Shown in pieces: positions 7,690 to 15,832 of a stretch of 64,000 nt of DNA. The notes under the pieces were generated by a model. That model saw nothing but the letters and a program-made list of their open reading frames with translations, was not told where the DNA came from and ran no database searches. Both the position numbers and the translations under genes were made by a program. This DNA is from Leptolyngbya sp. O-77 (GTDB lineage Bacteria > Cyanobacteriota > Cyanobacteriia > Elainellales > Elainellaceae): contig NZ_AP017367.1 of NCBI RefSeq assembly GCF_001548395.1, positions 5,369,001 to 5,433,000 on the forward strand. The letters run 5' to 3'. Position 1 is the stretch's first letter. Each line of letters opens with the position of its first letter.

Positions 7690-9081
7690 CTAGCGGGCAG
7701 AACTCCTGGACGATCCCGACAACCCAATGCGATCGCTCAACTGGCGCAGCGTCCGGGCTAGCTCTACGTCGGTTTCCTTAAGCTGAGCAATTTTTTCACA
7801 GCTATAGAGGACGGTCGTATGATCCTTGCCGCCAAAGACCTCGCCAATTTTAGGCAAGCTGAGGCCAGTATGCTGCCGCATGAGAAACATGCCTACCTGA
7901 CGCGCGATGCTGATTTCACGGCGACGAGAACTGCCCTTCAGGTCTTCGATGGGCACGTCAAAGGTTTCCGCCACAGCCATCATCACCGCCTCTGGAGAGG
8001 CCTCGATCTGGTCATTGGAGGGGTTTAGCACGGGCGCGATGGTTTCCACGGTCATTGGCAAGCCCGAAATCGACACATAGGCCACCGCCCGAATCAGCGC
8101 TCCCTCCAGTTCGCGAATGTTGGACGTGTAGCTGGAGGCGATATACTCAATCACCTCGCGGGGCAGGCGCATGTTTTCGTATTCCGCCTTCTTTTGCAAA
8201 ATTGCCATGCGTGTTTCCAGATCGGGCGGCTGGATGTCGGAGATCAGCCCCATCGAGAAGCGAGAGCAAAGTCGCTCTTGCAGCCGGGGAATCTGACTGG
8301 GAGGGCGATCGCTCGCCAACACCACCTGCTTGCCCGCTTCATACAGCGTGTTAAACGTGTGAAAAAACTCTTCCTGGGTGTATTCCTTGCCCTCGATGAA
8401 CTGGATATCGTCAATCAGCAGCACGTCCACCAGGCGATATTGCTCCCGAAAGCTCTGCATATTGTCTTTTCGGATCGCCGTGATCAGGTCATTAGTAAAC
8501 TGCTCGGTAGACACATAAAACACCCGCGAGTCGGGGTCAATTTCCTGGCGATAGTGCCCGATCGCCTGCATCAGGTGCGACTTTCCCAGACCCACGCCGC
8601 CGCAGAGAAACAGCGGGTTAAACTCGCGCCCCGGCGACTCAGCAACCGCCAGCGAGGCAGCATGGGCCATACGATTGTTTGCCCCCACCACAAATCGAGA
8701 GAAGACGTAGCGCGGGTTCAGGTCTGAGGGTTTGGGACGCTGTTTAGGCGTGGTCAATGGGTCGGTCAGCGATTCGGTAGGCATCGGCCACAGCATATCT
8801 CCCGGATCGGTCATCCCTTCCCCGTCTTCTCCGTGGCGCACGGTGATCTGAATCTCGACCGGATGCCCCAATAATTCTTCGACAACCTCATGAATGATTT
8901 TCAGGTAGTGCTTTTGCAGCCAGTTGCGGGCAAAGGGGTTGGGCGTGCAGATGACGAGGGTATTCTCGTCCAATTGCTCTGCGGTGGCAGACTTAATCCA
9001 GGTTTCAAACGTGGGGCGGCTCAGCTTAAGCTGAAGCTGCTCCAATACTTGAGTCCAAAAGGTTTCTAGCACGACTTCCAC
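7690..9081 (-). CDS. dnaA: DnaA, chromosomal replication initiator
   Basis: AAA+ protein that binds DnaA boxes and opens the origin. Seen: domain I LETFWTQVLEQLQLKLSRP, Walker A GGVGLGKSHLMQAIG, Walker B VLLIDDIQFIEGK, the sensor region, and the C-terminal HTH with the signature GGKDHTTVLYSCEKI. The open frame extends to a TTG at 9109. The GTG at 9079-9081 is preferred because GGGAGA (9091-9096, minus strand) precedes it by about nine bases, and the resulting start MEVVLETFW matches the usual cyanobacterial N-terminus. That gives 463 residues. dnaN is not adjacent. Upstream, across a 567-base spacer, holA runs the other way, and the ADP-ribosylglycohydrolase-like gene follows downstream. Confidence 0.97.
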   Translation of the reverse strand: MEVVLETFWTQVLEQLQLKLSRPTFETWIKSATAEQLDENTLVICTPNPFARNWLQKHYLKIIHEVVEELLGHPVEIQITVRHGEDGEGMTDPGDMLWPMPTESLTDPLTTPKQRPKPSDLNPRYVFSRFVVGANNRMAHAASLAVAESPGREFNPLFLCGGVGLGKSHLMQAIGHYRQEIDPDSRVFYVSTEQFTNDLITAIRKDNMQSFREQYRLVDVLLIDDIQFIEGKEYTQEEFFHTFNTLYEAGKQVVLASDRPPSQIPRLQERLCSRFSMGLISDIQPPDLETRMAILQKKAEYENMRLPREVIEYIASSYTSNIRELEGALIRAVAYVSISGLPMTVETIAPVLNPSNDQIEASPEAVMMAVAETFDVPIEDLKGSSRRREISIARQVGMFLMRQHTGLSLPKIGEVFGGKDHTTVLYSCEKIAQLKETDVELARTLRQLSDRIGLSGSSRSSAR

Positions 9082-9648
9082 GTTTGCTCTTCTCCCAGGT
9101 GAATTGCCCAAAATTCAGCGACCCCACCCTGACGGTTGCGGACTGAAGCATTCCAGCCTGATGATGTTGCAGCCTTAGACGGCTCTAGACTGAACAACAC
9201 CCAACGCTCCCTCAGCAGTTCGGAGTTGGCAGATGACGGCTAGTGAGGCATAAGACCAGGCGACAGCCCAGAGACAGCAGCACTGGCCGCAGGCAATCTG
9301 CCAGAGCCAGCTCCTCTTTTCTACCAGCTTAACTAGACTACTAGATGTGCCGTGAGATTGTTATATAAATTCCATATATAGGGATTGGTGAATAAACGCA
9401 AAAAACTGTATGTTTCCATCTAGAACTGTAGCCTGCGCTTTCTTGACACGCCTCCCCTGGAAAAATCTTGTAACGCTGCCCATCTGCCCGTGAGGATAGG
9501 CCAGGCAGCGTGCGGCCCGTCCCCAACCTGAAATCCCTGGATAGCAGCACTCGGCCGGGCAAGTTTAGAAATTATTTGGCGAGTTTGTGGCGGGTTGGCA
9601 GCGAGTTTGTGGCAAGTTTGAAATTCATATTAAAAGCCCGTTGACCTC
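9082..9648. promoter_or_regulatory. divergent intergenic region between dnaA and holA
   Basis: A 567-base spacer that must hold the promoters of both replication genes. An AT-rich island lies at about 9355-9420 (with TTATATAAATT and CATATATAG), unusual in this GC-rich window. A TTGACA occurs at 9443-9448 on the plus strand without a good -10 box at the proper distance. No cluster of DnaA boxes (TTATCCACA or TTTTCCACA) was found, so an origin is not supported here. Confidence 0.5.
9579..9613. repeat. pair of 13-bp direct repeats upstream of holA
   Basis: GCGAGTTTGTGGC occurs at 9579-9591 and again at 9601-9613. The copies start 22 bases apart, about two helical turns, and 36-70 bases before the holA ATG. 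Partial copies (AAGTTTAG and AAGTTTGA) flank the pair. This could be a binding site for a dimeric regulator. No protein is known to bind it. Confidence 0.55.
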
Positions 9649-10644
9649 ATGCCCATCTATCTCTTTTGGGGCGATGATGAATACGCCATGCAGCAGGCAG
9701 TGAAGGATCTGCGCGATCGCACGCTTGATCCGAACTGGGCCAGCTTTAACTACGACAAGATTCCTCCAGAGCAGCCCGACGGCGTGATCCAGGCGCTGAA
9801 TCAGGCAATGACACCGCCCTTTGGCATGGGGCAGCGGTTGGTGTGGCTGGCGGAAACGACCGTCTGCCAGCGCTGCTCGGAAGATCTGCTGGCAGAACTG
9901 TCGCGGACGCTGCCAGCAGTTCCCGACAGTACCGTTCTCCTGTTCACCAGCAGCAGCAAGCCCGACGGCCGCGCCAAATCGACCAAGCTGCTGCAAAAAT
10001 ACGCCGAGATTCGCGAATTTGCGGCGATCGCCCCCTGGCAGAGCGATCAGCTCTTGCAACGGGTGCGCCAGGTGGCCCAGTCTGCGGGTGTCAAGCTCAC
10101 CCCCGGCGCAGCCCAACTGCTGGCTGAGGCAATTGGCAACGATACTCGCCGATTGTACAACGAGCTAGAAAAGCTGCACCTGTTTGCGGGCGGCAGCAAG
10201 CCCATTGACGAAGGGGCGGTCGCCCTGCTGGTGAGCGCCTCCGCCCAAAACAGCCTGAAGCTGGCCGAAGCGATTCGCCTGGGCGACACCGGACGCGCCA
10301 TTTCGCTAGTAGCCGACCTGTTTGCCCGCAACGAACCCGCGCTGCGGATCGTGGCGACGCTGGTGGGGCAGTTTCGCACCTGGCTCTGGGTAAAGCTGAT
10401 GACCGACGCAGGCGAACGGGACAACGCGGCGATCGCCCGCGCCGCCGACATCGCCAACCCCAAGCGCATTTACTTTTTGCAGCAAGACGTGCGGGCGATC
10501 GCCCTCTATCGCTTGCAGCAAAGTCTGCCGCTGCTGCTCCAGCTCGAAGCAGGGCTGAAACACGGCGCAGACGAGCGCGTGCTGATGCAGAGCAAAGTCA
10601 TTGAACTCTGTCAGGTGTTTAGCGGAACCAGTTGCCACAGCTAA
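9649..10644 (+). CDS. holA: HolA, DNA polymerase III delta subunit
   Basis: Clamp-loader subunit that opens the beta sliding clamp. The 331-residue length is normal for the family. It begins MPIYLFWGDDEYAMQQAV, the usual delta N-terminus. The degenerate AAA+ fold has no Walker A, as expected. It contains VLLFTSSSKPDGRAKSTK and the C-terminal collar region (LFARNEPALRIVATLVGQFRTWL in two blocks). It diverges from dnaA. A DUF4168 gene follows after a 168-base gap that has no strong terminator. Confidence 0.93.
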   Translation: MPIYLFWGDDEYAMQQAVKDLRDRTLDPNWASFNYDKIPPEQPDGVIQALNQAMTPPFGMGQRLVWLAETTVCQRCSEDLLAELSRTLPAVPDSTVLLFTSSSKPDGRAKSTKLLQKYAEIREFAAIAPWQSDQLLQRVRQVAQSAGVKLTPGAAQLLAEAIGNDTRRLYNELEKLHLFAGGSKPIDEGAVALLVSASAQNSLKLAEAIRLGDTGRAISLVADLFARNEPALRIVATLVGQFRTWLWVKLMTDAGERDNAAIARAADIANPKRIYFLQQDVRAIALYRLQQSLPLLLQLEAGLKHGADERVLMQSKVIELCQVFSGTSCHS

Positions 10645-10812
10645 GGCATAAAAAACTACCCACGTCAGAAAATATGTGGAATCCTTCTAAAACTTGGGCG
10701 ATCGCAGGAACAACCCTCGCATAAAATAATTCAGAATAAGCGGATGGCTAAAACAGGTTACGCCTAAAATTAACCATTCTTCCTTGTGTTTCCAGGCTTG
10801 TTCAAAACTCCT

Positions 10813-11292
10813 ATGACTCACTTTTTGATTCCTTCTCGACCCAAGCGCCGCCTCACCATGCCGCTGCTGGCGGGTGCGCTGTCTCTGGCGGGGCTGCTGC
10901 TGGGCTGGGTTCCCGATGTTCAGGTCTCGACGAGTTCCGTCGAGCTGAGCAACGCCGCCCTAGCGCAGGCAGCCGTTTCTACTGGCGAAATTCGCAGCTA
11001 TGCGGCCTCCGTGCTAGAAATCGAACCCTATCGCCAGCAGGCAGTGCAGGCAATTCAAAGCGCGGGCGCACCCCTGCCCTCGCTAATGTGTACCCAGTCG
11101 AACGATCTCCGCAGTTTGCCCCGCAATATTCGCCAGATTGTGGCAGACTTTTGCACCCAGTCTGTTACGGTGGTGCAAGGCAATGGCATGACGATTGGAC
11201 GGTTTAACGAGATTACGGCGATGCAGCAGAGCAACCCCAACCTCGCCGCCCAGATTCGCCAGGCCATTATTGAAATTCGTCGTCAACGCTAA
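10813..11292 (+). CDS. DUF4168-family exported protein
   Basis: A 159-residue protein from the ATG at 10813 (MTHFLIPSRPKRR). A GTG nine codons upstream keeps the frame open but gives a poorer signal sequence. Residues about 13-35 form a signal peptide (basic RPKRRLTMP, then LLAGALSLAGLLLGWV). The mature part has the pattern of DUF4168: an IRSYAASVLEIEPYRQQAV helix, paired Cys in CTQSNDLRSLPRN and IVADFCTQSV, then MTIGRFNEITAMQQSNP. The two Cys may form a disulphide outside the cytoplasm. Function unknown. The next small gene starts 31 bases downstream. Confidence 0.8.
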   Translation: MTHFLIPSRPKRRLTMPLLAGALSLAGLLLGWVPDVQVSTSSVELSNAALAQAAVSTGEIRSYAASVLEIEPYRQQAVQAIQSAGAPLPSLMCTQSNDLRSLPRNIRQIVADFCTQSVTVVQGNGMTIGRFNEITAMQQSNPNLAAQIRQAIIEIRRQR

Positions 11293-11323
11293 ACCTCGTC
11301 GTCAAAAAGGGACGCTAGAGCCA

Positions 11324-11584
11324 ATGCCACGCTTCCAGCCTTACACCTTGCAAATGCAGATTAGCCGCATGTTCCAGGATGGGCAGGGCTTTTTTGCCAC
11401 GACCAAAGTGCAAGACTGGCTGCGGGAGCGCAACGAAAACCCAGACGATTACGAGATCTCGTTCCGCCAGTATCCGGCCCCCCCGGAGTCTGGTCTGGTG
11501 ATGATGACCGACGTTGAGTTGCGCCGCAAAGACGGTCAGCCTGTAGACGAGTGGCTGCAACAGGAAGTGAATCGCCACGGCTGA
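11324..11584 (+). CDS. small conserved-looking cytoplasmic protein, unknown function
   Basis: An 86-residue protein from the ATG at 11324 (MPRFQPYTLQMQISRMF). The frame is open further upstream to 11195, but that part overlaps the DUF4168 gene and reads like a shadow. The protein is hydrophilic with no membrane segment and no recognised motif. It has an aromatic/acidic middle (VQDWLRERNENPDDYEISF). It probably shares a transcript with the preceding gene (31-base gap). Confidence 0.6.
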   Translation: MPRFQPYTLQMQISRMFQDGQGFFATTKVQDWLRERNENPDDYEISFRQYPAPPESGLVMMTDVELRRKDGQPVDEWLQQEVNRHG

Positions 11585-11654
11585 GCGAACGCTGCAAAGC
11601 CAGGGCCGCAGAGCCAAGGACTGTCAAAACTAGAGCCTGCGCCAACGTGTCGTT

Positions 11655-11712
11655 AAATGGTCGTGATGGTTCGTGATGGTCATTATCGTGATGATCGTTA
11701 TCGTCGTTAAAC
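11655..11712. repeat. degenerate TCGTGATGGT repeat upstream of fmt
   Basis: Several imperfect copies of TCGTGATGGT/TCGTTATCG in a 60-base stretch of the 213-base gap between the small unknown gene and fmt. No other signal was recognised there. Confidence 0.45.
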
Positions 11713-11797
11713 AATTGTGAACTAGTTGTGGGGCAAACGCCCCAGCCCCCACGACAGCCCAACGGCCGCCCGATCGCCCCCTTCTCTGGTTTGCGCC

Positions 11798-12805
11798 ATG
11801 CGTCTTGTGTTTTTTGGTACGCCGCAGTTTGCAGTGCCGTCGCTAGAGCGATTGCTCGATCAGCCGCGCGTTGAGGTGCTAGCAGCGGTGACCCAGCCCG
11901 ACAAGCGACGGGGGCGCGGCAGTGAGCTAGTTCCGTCTCCCGTCAAGGCGATCGCCCTCCAGCACAACCTGCCCGTGTGGCAGCCAGCCCGCATCAAAAA
12001 AGATGCTGAAACCCTGGAAAACCTGCGCCGCACCCAGGCTGACGCTTTTATCGTCGTCGCCTACGGACAAATCCTGTCCCCCGAAATTCTGGCCATGCCC
12101 CGCCTCGGCTGCATCAACGCCCACGGATCGCTGCTGCCCAAATATCGGGGGGCTGCGCCGATCCAGTGGAGCCTGTATCATGGCGAAACCGAAACGGGGA
12201 TCACCACTATGCTGATGGATGCAGGCATGGACACTGGGCCCATGCTGCTGAAGGCCACCACGCCCATCGGCTGGTTTGACCATGCCCACGATCTCGCCAC
12301 GGTGCTGGCAAATCAGGCAGCCGACCTGCTCATCGACACGCTGCTGGGGCTAGACCGAGGCGAGGTTCAGCCCATCCCACAGGACGACACGCAGGCCACC
12401 TATGCGCCGCTGATCCAGAAACACAACTATCTGCTGGACTGGAATCGGGGGGCGATCGCCCTTCATAACCAAGTGCGCGGTTTCTACCCAAACTGTCTCA
12501 CCCACTTCCGCGGGCAGCCGCTCAAGGTACTCTCCACAATCCCCCTCACCACAGCCCCAGACTTGCCCATCCCCGACTCGGTTCATGCCCTCCGGGCAGA
12601 CTGGCAGCCCCGCCTCGCTGCCCCCGAAGCCCCCGGCACGATCGTTGGGCTACTCAAACATCACGGCGTTTTGGTGAACACGTCGGACGGGCTGCTGCTG
12701 CTGCTGACCGTGCAGCCGTCTGGGAAACGCCCCCAAAGCAGTTGGGACTGGGCCAATGGCACCAGACTGGCGATCGGCGATTCCTTTACCCTTTCACCCA
12801 CCTGA
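11798..12805 (+). CDS. fmt: Fmt, methionyl-tRNA formyltransferase
   Basis: Transfers a formyl group from 10-formyl-tetrahydrofolate to Met-tRNA(fMet) for translation initiation. It has 335 residues from the ATG at 11798 (MRLVFFGTPQFAVPSLE, the family's usual beginning). Twenty-four in-frame codons upstream were dropped because they do not fit the family. Seen: the formyltransferase fold with catalytic Asn/His (INAHGSLLPKYRGAAPIQW) and Asp (MDAGMDTGPML), then the C-terminal tRNA-binding domain with NQVRGFYP. Downstream, a TPR gene faces it on the other strand. Confidence 0.96.
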   Translation: MRLVFFGTPQFAVPSLERLLDQPRVEVLAAVTQPDKRRGRGSELVPSPVKAIALQHNLPVWQPARIKKDAETLENLRRTQADAFIVVAYGQILSPEILAMPRLGCINAHGSLLPKYRGAAPIQWSLYHGETETGITTMLMDAGMDTGPMLLKATTPIGWFDHAHDLATVLANQAADLLIDTLLGLDRGEVQPIPQDDTQATYAPLIQKHNYLLDWNRGAIALHNQVRGFYPNCLTHFRGQPLKVLSTIPLTTAPDLPIPDSVHALRADWQPRLAAPEAPGTIVGLLKHHGVLVNTSDGLLLLLTVQPSGKRPQSSWDWANGTRLAIGDSFTLSPT

Positions 12806-12917
12806 TCCCCAACGCTGGCCCCGACAATCCAACTATCCATCCGAACATGGAGACGCTTAAACAGCGCTACCTGCAAAATCACTGAACACTTTGCGATCAA
12901 GACTTCGCAAGGTTCTG

Positions 12918-12966
12918 AATTGGCTATCCAAAATCGCCAATCCAAAATCGCCAACCCAAAATCCTG
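12918..12966. repeat. CCAAAATCGCCAA short tandem repeats after fmt
   Basis: Two and a half copies of a 14-base unit close to TCCAAAATCGCCAA in the convergent gap between fmt and the TPR gene. It resembles the short tandemly repeated sequences common in cyanobacterial intergenic DNA. A related stretch lies at 18722-18763. Confidence 0.5.
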
Positions 12967-12977
12967 ATCCCGTTGCC

Positions 12978-13448
12978 CTAGCTCAGCCTTGCCGTGCATT
13001 CCAGAATCATCTTTTGATTTTCCAGCGCATAGGGCTGAATCTCCAGCGCTTGCCGGAAGGCGTGAATAGCCGCCATGTATTGTTTCAGCGCCATGTGGCA
13101 GAGGCCTTGCCCATGCATTGCGCCAAAGTGAATCGGGTTTAGCGCCAGCACTTGCTCACAATCGGCCAGAGACTTTTGATACTGTCCACAGATATAGTGC
13201 AGCACGGCCCGACGGTTCCAGGCTTCGGCAAAATCGGGCAGGTCAGCAATTACCTCCGTCAAGACTTGCTCTGCATGGCCATATTCGCCTGCATCGATGA
13301 GCGTCTGGCTGCGCTCTAGCAGTTCTAACCCTCTTGCACCCTTTTGCGTAAACCAGAGCCGCCAAAGCTCGTGCGTAGCAGCATCGCGAATTGATTCATC
13401 AGGATCTTTCAAATTCTCCAATAAAGATTGAATCAAGGTGTTGTCCAT
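12978..13448 (-). CDS. TPR-repeat protein
   Basis: A 156-residue protein from the ATG at 13446-13448 (MDNTLIQSLLENLKDPDESIRD). The frame is open upstream to 13535 but that extension adds no domain. Residues 1-35 look HEAT-like (DPDESIRDAATHELWRLWF). Three TPR motifs follow (LIDAGEYGHAEQVLTEVIADLPDFAEAW in parts, YQKSLADCEQVLALNP, YMAAIHAFRQALEIQP). No membrane segment. It probably acts as a protein-interaction adaptor; partner unknown. It runs convergently with fmt. Confidence 0.75.
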   Translation of the reverse strand: MDNTLIQSLLENLKDPDESIRDAATHELWRLWFTQKGARGLELLERSQTLIDAGEYGHAEQVLTEVIADLPDFAEAWNRRAVLHYICGQYQKSLADCEQVLALNPIHFGAMHGQGLCHMALKQYMAAIHAFRQALEIQPYALENQKMILECTARLS

Positions 13449-14090
13449 GACTAAACAGGGATTAAAGGTCTGGATTGAGATCGACATCCGCAGCCGAGGA
13501 AGTTTGCAGACGGCCAGGCAGTCAATCTTTAGCATCGGCGCAGCGGGACTGCATCAAGGGAAATTGCATTAAGGAAACTGAATTAAGATCGGCTTTGCCG
13601 AGAGCAACGAGGATTCTTCGGAGCAGATTGCCAGTCTGGTCTGTGAGTCAGGCTTAGTCAGGCTTTCTATCTCAAGCCCCTGGATCAGGCTTCTGTATCC
13701 GTTATCCTGCATTTTTAAACTTTTGTCTGCCTTAAAATACGCTAGATGCACCTGCGGATGCTTGAAAAGCATTGACCTGCAAGGGATGCAGGACTCAGAT
13801 TAACTTTGACTAAACAGTTCTTTACAAATGGGCCGTACTGGACTTTTCGGCTTGCAGTGTAGCCTTTCGTGAGGGCGATCGCCCTGACCACGCAGATAGA
13901 AGACCACGAACATCGCCCCGCTCTGTAGATAGAATCCTCAGATAGAATCCTCGCAAAATCGTTGAATGGAGCAGGGCGAGTGGAGAAATTCCTTAAAATC
14001 GCTCACTCTTCACTGTGACAAACATCCACTCGATTTGACGTATATCTCTGGTTAGAAATTTCGTCCTGACTGCTCTGCCACGGTCAAACT
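13449..14090. other. non-coding spacer
   Basis: About 640 bases without a supported gene. A frame at 13569-13772 (minus) shows no motif and atypical composition. A short repeat AGATAGAATCCTC appears twice near 13925-13955. One GGGCGATCGCCC palindrome lies near 13874. Confidence 0.55.
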
Positions 14091-14720
14091 TTATCGCAGC
14101 ATTTGTCGCTGAAACTCTTCCAGGTTTTGCATCAGGGGCGTTCCAGCAGCGACGGTCTGCATCCAGCGACCCACATTGTTAATTGGACGACCGATGGTGC
14201 GCTGTAGCACCTGCACCACCAGCCAGCCCAGTGCCCCGCACCAGAATGCCTGCCAGGTGTCGATGCCCAACACGGTGGTCATCCCTGTCAGAAAGGCTAG
14301 AAACGTCCAGATTGACAGCAGAATGTAGATAGGCACGCCGAAATAGGGCAGCGCCACCCAGAGGCTGAGCAGTTGCGGCGCGTAGGCGAGGCTGAGCGTT
14401 AGCCCGATCTGCCGCCAACTGGCATCTGACGCAAACAGGAGATGCTGCACCAGCAGCGTGCTGATTCCCCAAAATAGCCAGCCAAAGGCAAATAGCAGCG
14501 TGCTGATTAGCAGGCTAATGACAAATCGCAAGGGGCTGACCCGATTAATAAACAGGATGATGCTCTGGGCTAGGGACTGCGAGAAGGCGGCCAGCAGGAT
14601 GACGCAGAGGGCGATCGCTTCGCCATCGGGTGAGGCTTGTAGGCGTAGGAAGCTCTGGGGATCAAGGGCGATCGCCCCTCTAACCAGCTCTAGAAATAGC
14701 GAAAACCAGAATGGCATCAT
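14091..14720 (-). CDS. polytopic membrane protein, YIP1-like
   Basis: A 209-residue protein from the ATG at 14718-14720 (MMPFWFSLFLELVRGAIALDP). A TTG ten codons upstream is less likely. About five hydrophobic segments: IALCVILLAAFSQSLAQSII, FVISLLISTLLFAFGWLFW, LSLAYAPQLLSLWVALPYFG, IYILLSIWTFLAFLTGMT and WCGALGWLVVQVL. The LAYAPQL element and the layout recall Yip1/YIP1-family proteins. The family call is tentative and function is unknown. It stands alone, diverging from the NADH dehydrogenase gene. Confidence 0.65.
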   Translation of the reverse strand: MMPFWFSLFLELVRGAIALDPQSFLRLQASPDGEAIALCVILLAAFSQSLAQSIILFINRVSPLRFVISLLISTLLFAFGWLFWGISTLLVQHLLFASDASWRQIGLTLSLAYAPQLLSLWVALPYFGVPIYILLSIWTFLAFLTGMTTVLGIDTWQAFWCGALGWLVVQVLQRTIGRPINNVGRWMQTVAAGTPLMQNLEEFQRQMLR

Positions 14721-15085
14721 GCGATCTACCGACGATCTGTAGAAACCCAAATTTTGAAGAAGTCTAAAGCTTTAGAGACATGCTCTCAGGTTTTAGCAAT
14801 TCCTAAGCAATTCCTAAATTTCTACAAAGCCTTTTTGTAACAATACTTTGGCGTGATCAGGAATACGTGCTTCGCTCATTTCACATTGCATAATACTCTC
14901 AAAAACGGAGCCCGTTGTTACGAATTGGTATACGAGTTTAGCAGCAGGATAGGCAATGCGGGCTATCGGGATAATCCAGAGATTCTGACGCATTTGAGCG
15001 GTTGGTTTGGCTGTCGGTTCTTTGAGTCGATTTGCTGTTCAGGCACGAGCATCATCAGGTCTTTAGGCAGCTCCTCTAGGATTTT
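14721..15085. other. divergent spacer before the respiratory block
   Basis: A 365-base gap, AT-richer than its surroundings, between the YIP1-like gene and the NADH dehydrogenase gene. It should hold promoters for both directions. No confident promoter boxes were identified. Confidence 0.5.
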
Positions 15086-15832
15086 ATGAGTACTATTTCA
15101 ACAGACTTAACGGAAGCAGCATCGAAGTCCGGTATAGAGGGCGATCGCCCTGATACGCTTCCCCGCGTGGTCATCGTCGGCGGCGGGTTTGCCGGAATCG
15201 AAGCAGCGCGGGCCCTGGCTCGTTCTCCGGTAGATGTCACCGTGATTGACCGCACTAATCATCACCTGTTTCAGCCGTTGCTCTATCAGGTGGCGGCGGC
15301 GACGCTCTCGCCCAGCGACATTGCCTCGCCGATTCGTCAAATTTTGCGATCGCAAAAAAACGCCACGGTGGCTATGGCCGAGGTGACAGGCGTTGATCCC
15401 GAACGGCAGTTGGTCTTCATGGGCGATCGCCCGTTGCCTTACGATTACCTGATTCTGGCGACGGGCGCACAGCAAACCTATTTTGGCAAAGACGAATGGG
15501 CGGCGATCGCGCCAGGGCTAAAAACCGTGCTGGATGCTGTACAGATCCGCGATCGCGTCCTGCGCTCCTTTGAACAAGCCGAACTTCAAGGCGACGCGCA
15601 GCAGTGTTCTGATATTTTGACGTTTGTGCTGGTGGGCGCAGGCCCCACGGGGGTAGAACTGGCAGGCACTATTGCCGAAATGGCCCGGCTGACCCTCAAA
15701 TCAGAATTCCGCCGCATCGATCCCGCCTGCATCCGCGTCATCCTGGGTGCAGGCCGGCCCCACGCATTTTGCCTGCCTTCTCAGAACACCTCTCTGCCGA
15801 GGCGCAAAAAGCGCTGGAAGACCTGGGTGTAG
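15086..15832 (+). CDS. type II NADH dehydrogenase, N-terminal part (frameshifted)
   Basis: First part of a single-polypeptide flavoprotein (NDH-2) that passes electrons from NADH to membrane quinone without pumping protons. Seen: the FAD-binding Rossmann motif VVIVGGGFAGIEAARAL (about residues 27-43), NHHLFQPLLYQVAAATLSPS, LILATGAQQTYFG, and the second (NADH) Rossmann motif FVLVGAGPTGVELAGTIAEM. The frame goes wrong after RVILGAGRP near 15752-15765. From there the reading continues sensibly in another frame (next entry), and the 3' ~20 codons here are out of frame. Either the gene is broken or the sequence has a local error. It is the first gene of a rightward respiratory block. Confidence 0.88.
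   Translation: MSTISTDLTEAASKSGIEGDRPDTLPRVVIVGGGFAGIEAARALARSPVDVTVIDRTNHHLFQPLLYQVAAATLSPSDIASPIRQILRSQKNATVAMAEVTGVDPERQLVFMGDRPLPYDYLILATGAQQTYFGKDEWAAIAPGLKTVLDAVQIRDRVLRSFEQAELQGDAQQCSDILTFVLVGAGPTGVELAGTIAEMARLTLKSEFRRIDPACIRVILGAGRPHAFCLPSQNTSLPRRKKRWKTWV

Noticed and set aside
9341..9562. 73-codon reverse frame in the dnaA-holA spacer
   Set aside because: No motif, no ribosome-binding site, and its composition does not match neighbouring genes.
9082..9648. Replication origin next to dnaA
   Set aside because: No cluster of DnaA boxes and dnaN is not adjacent; only an AT-rich island was seen.
10664..10686. Possible hairpin after holA
   Set aside because: Only a short imperfect stem (CCACGT/ATGTGG) and no T-run, so it does not qualify as a terminator.
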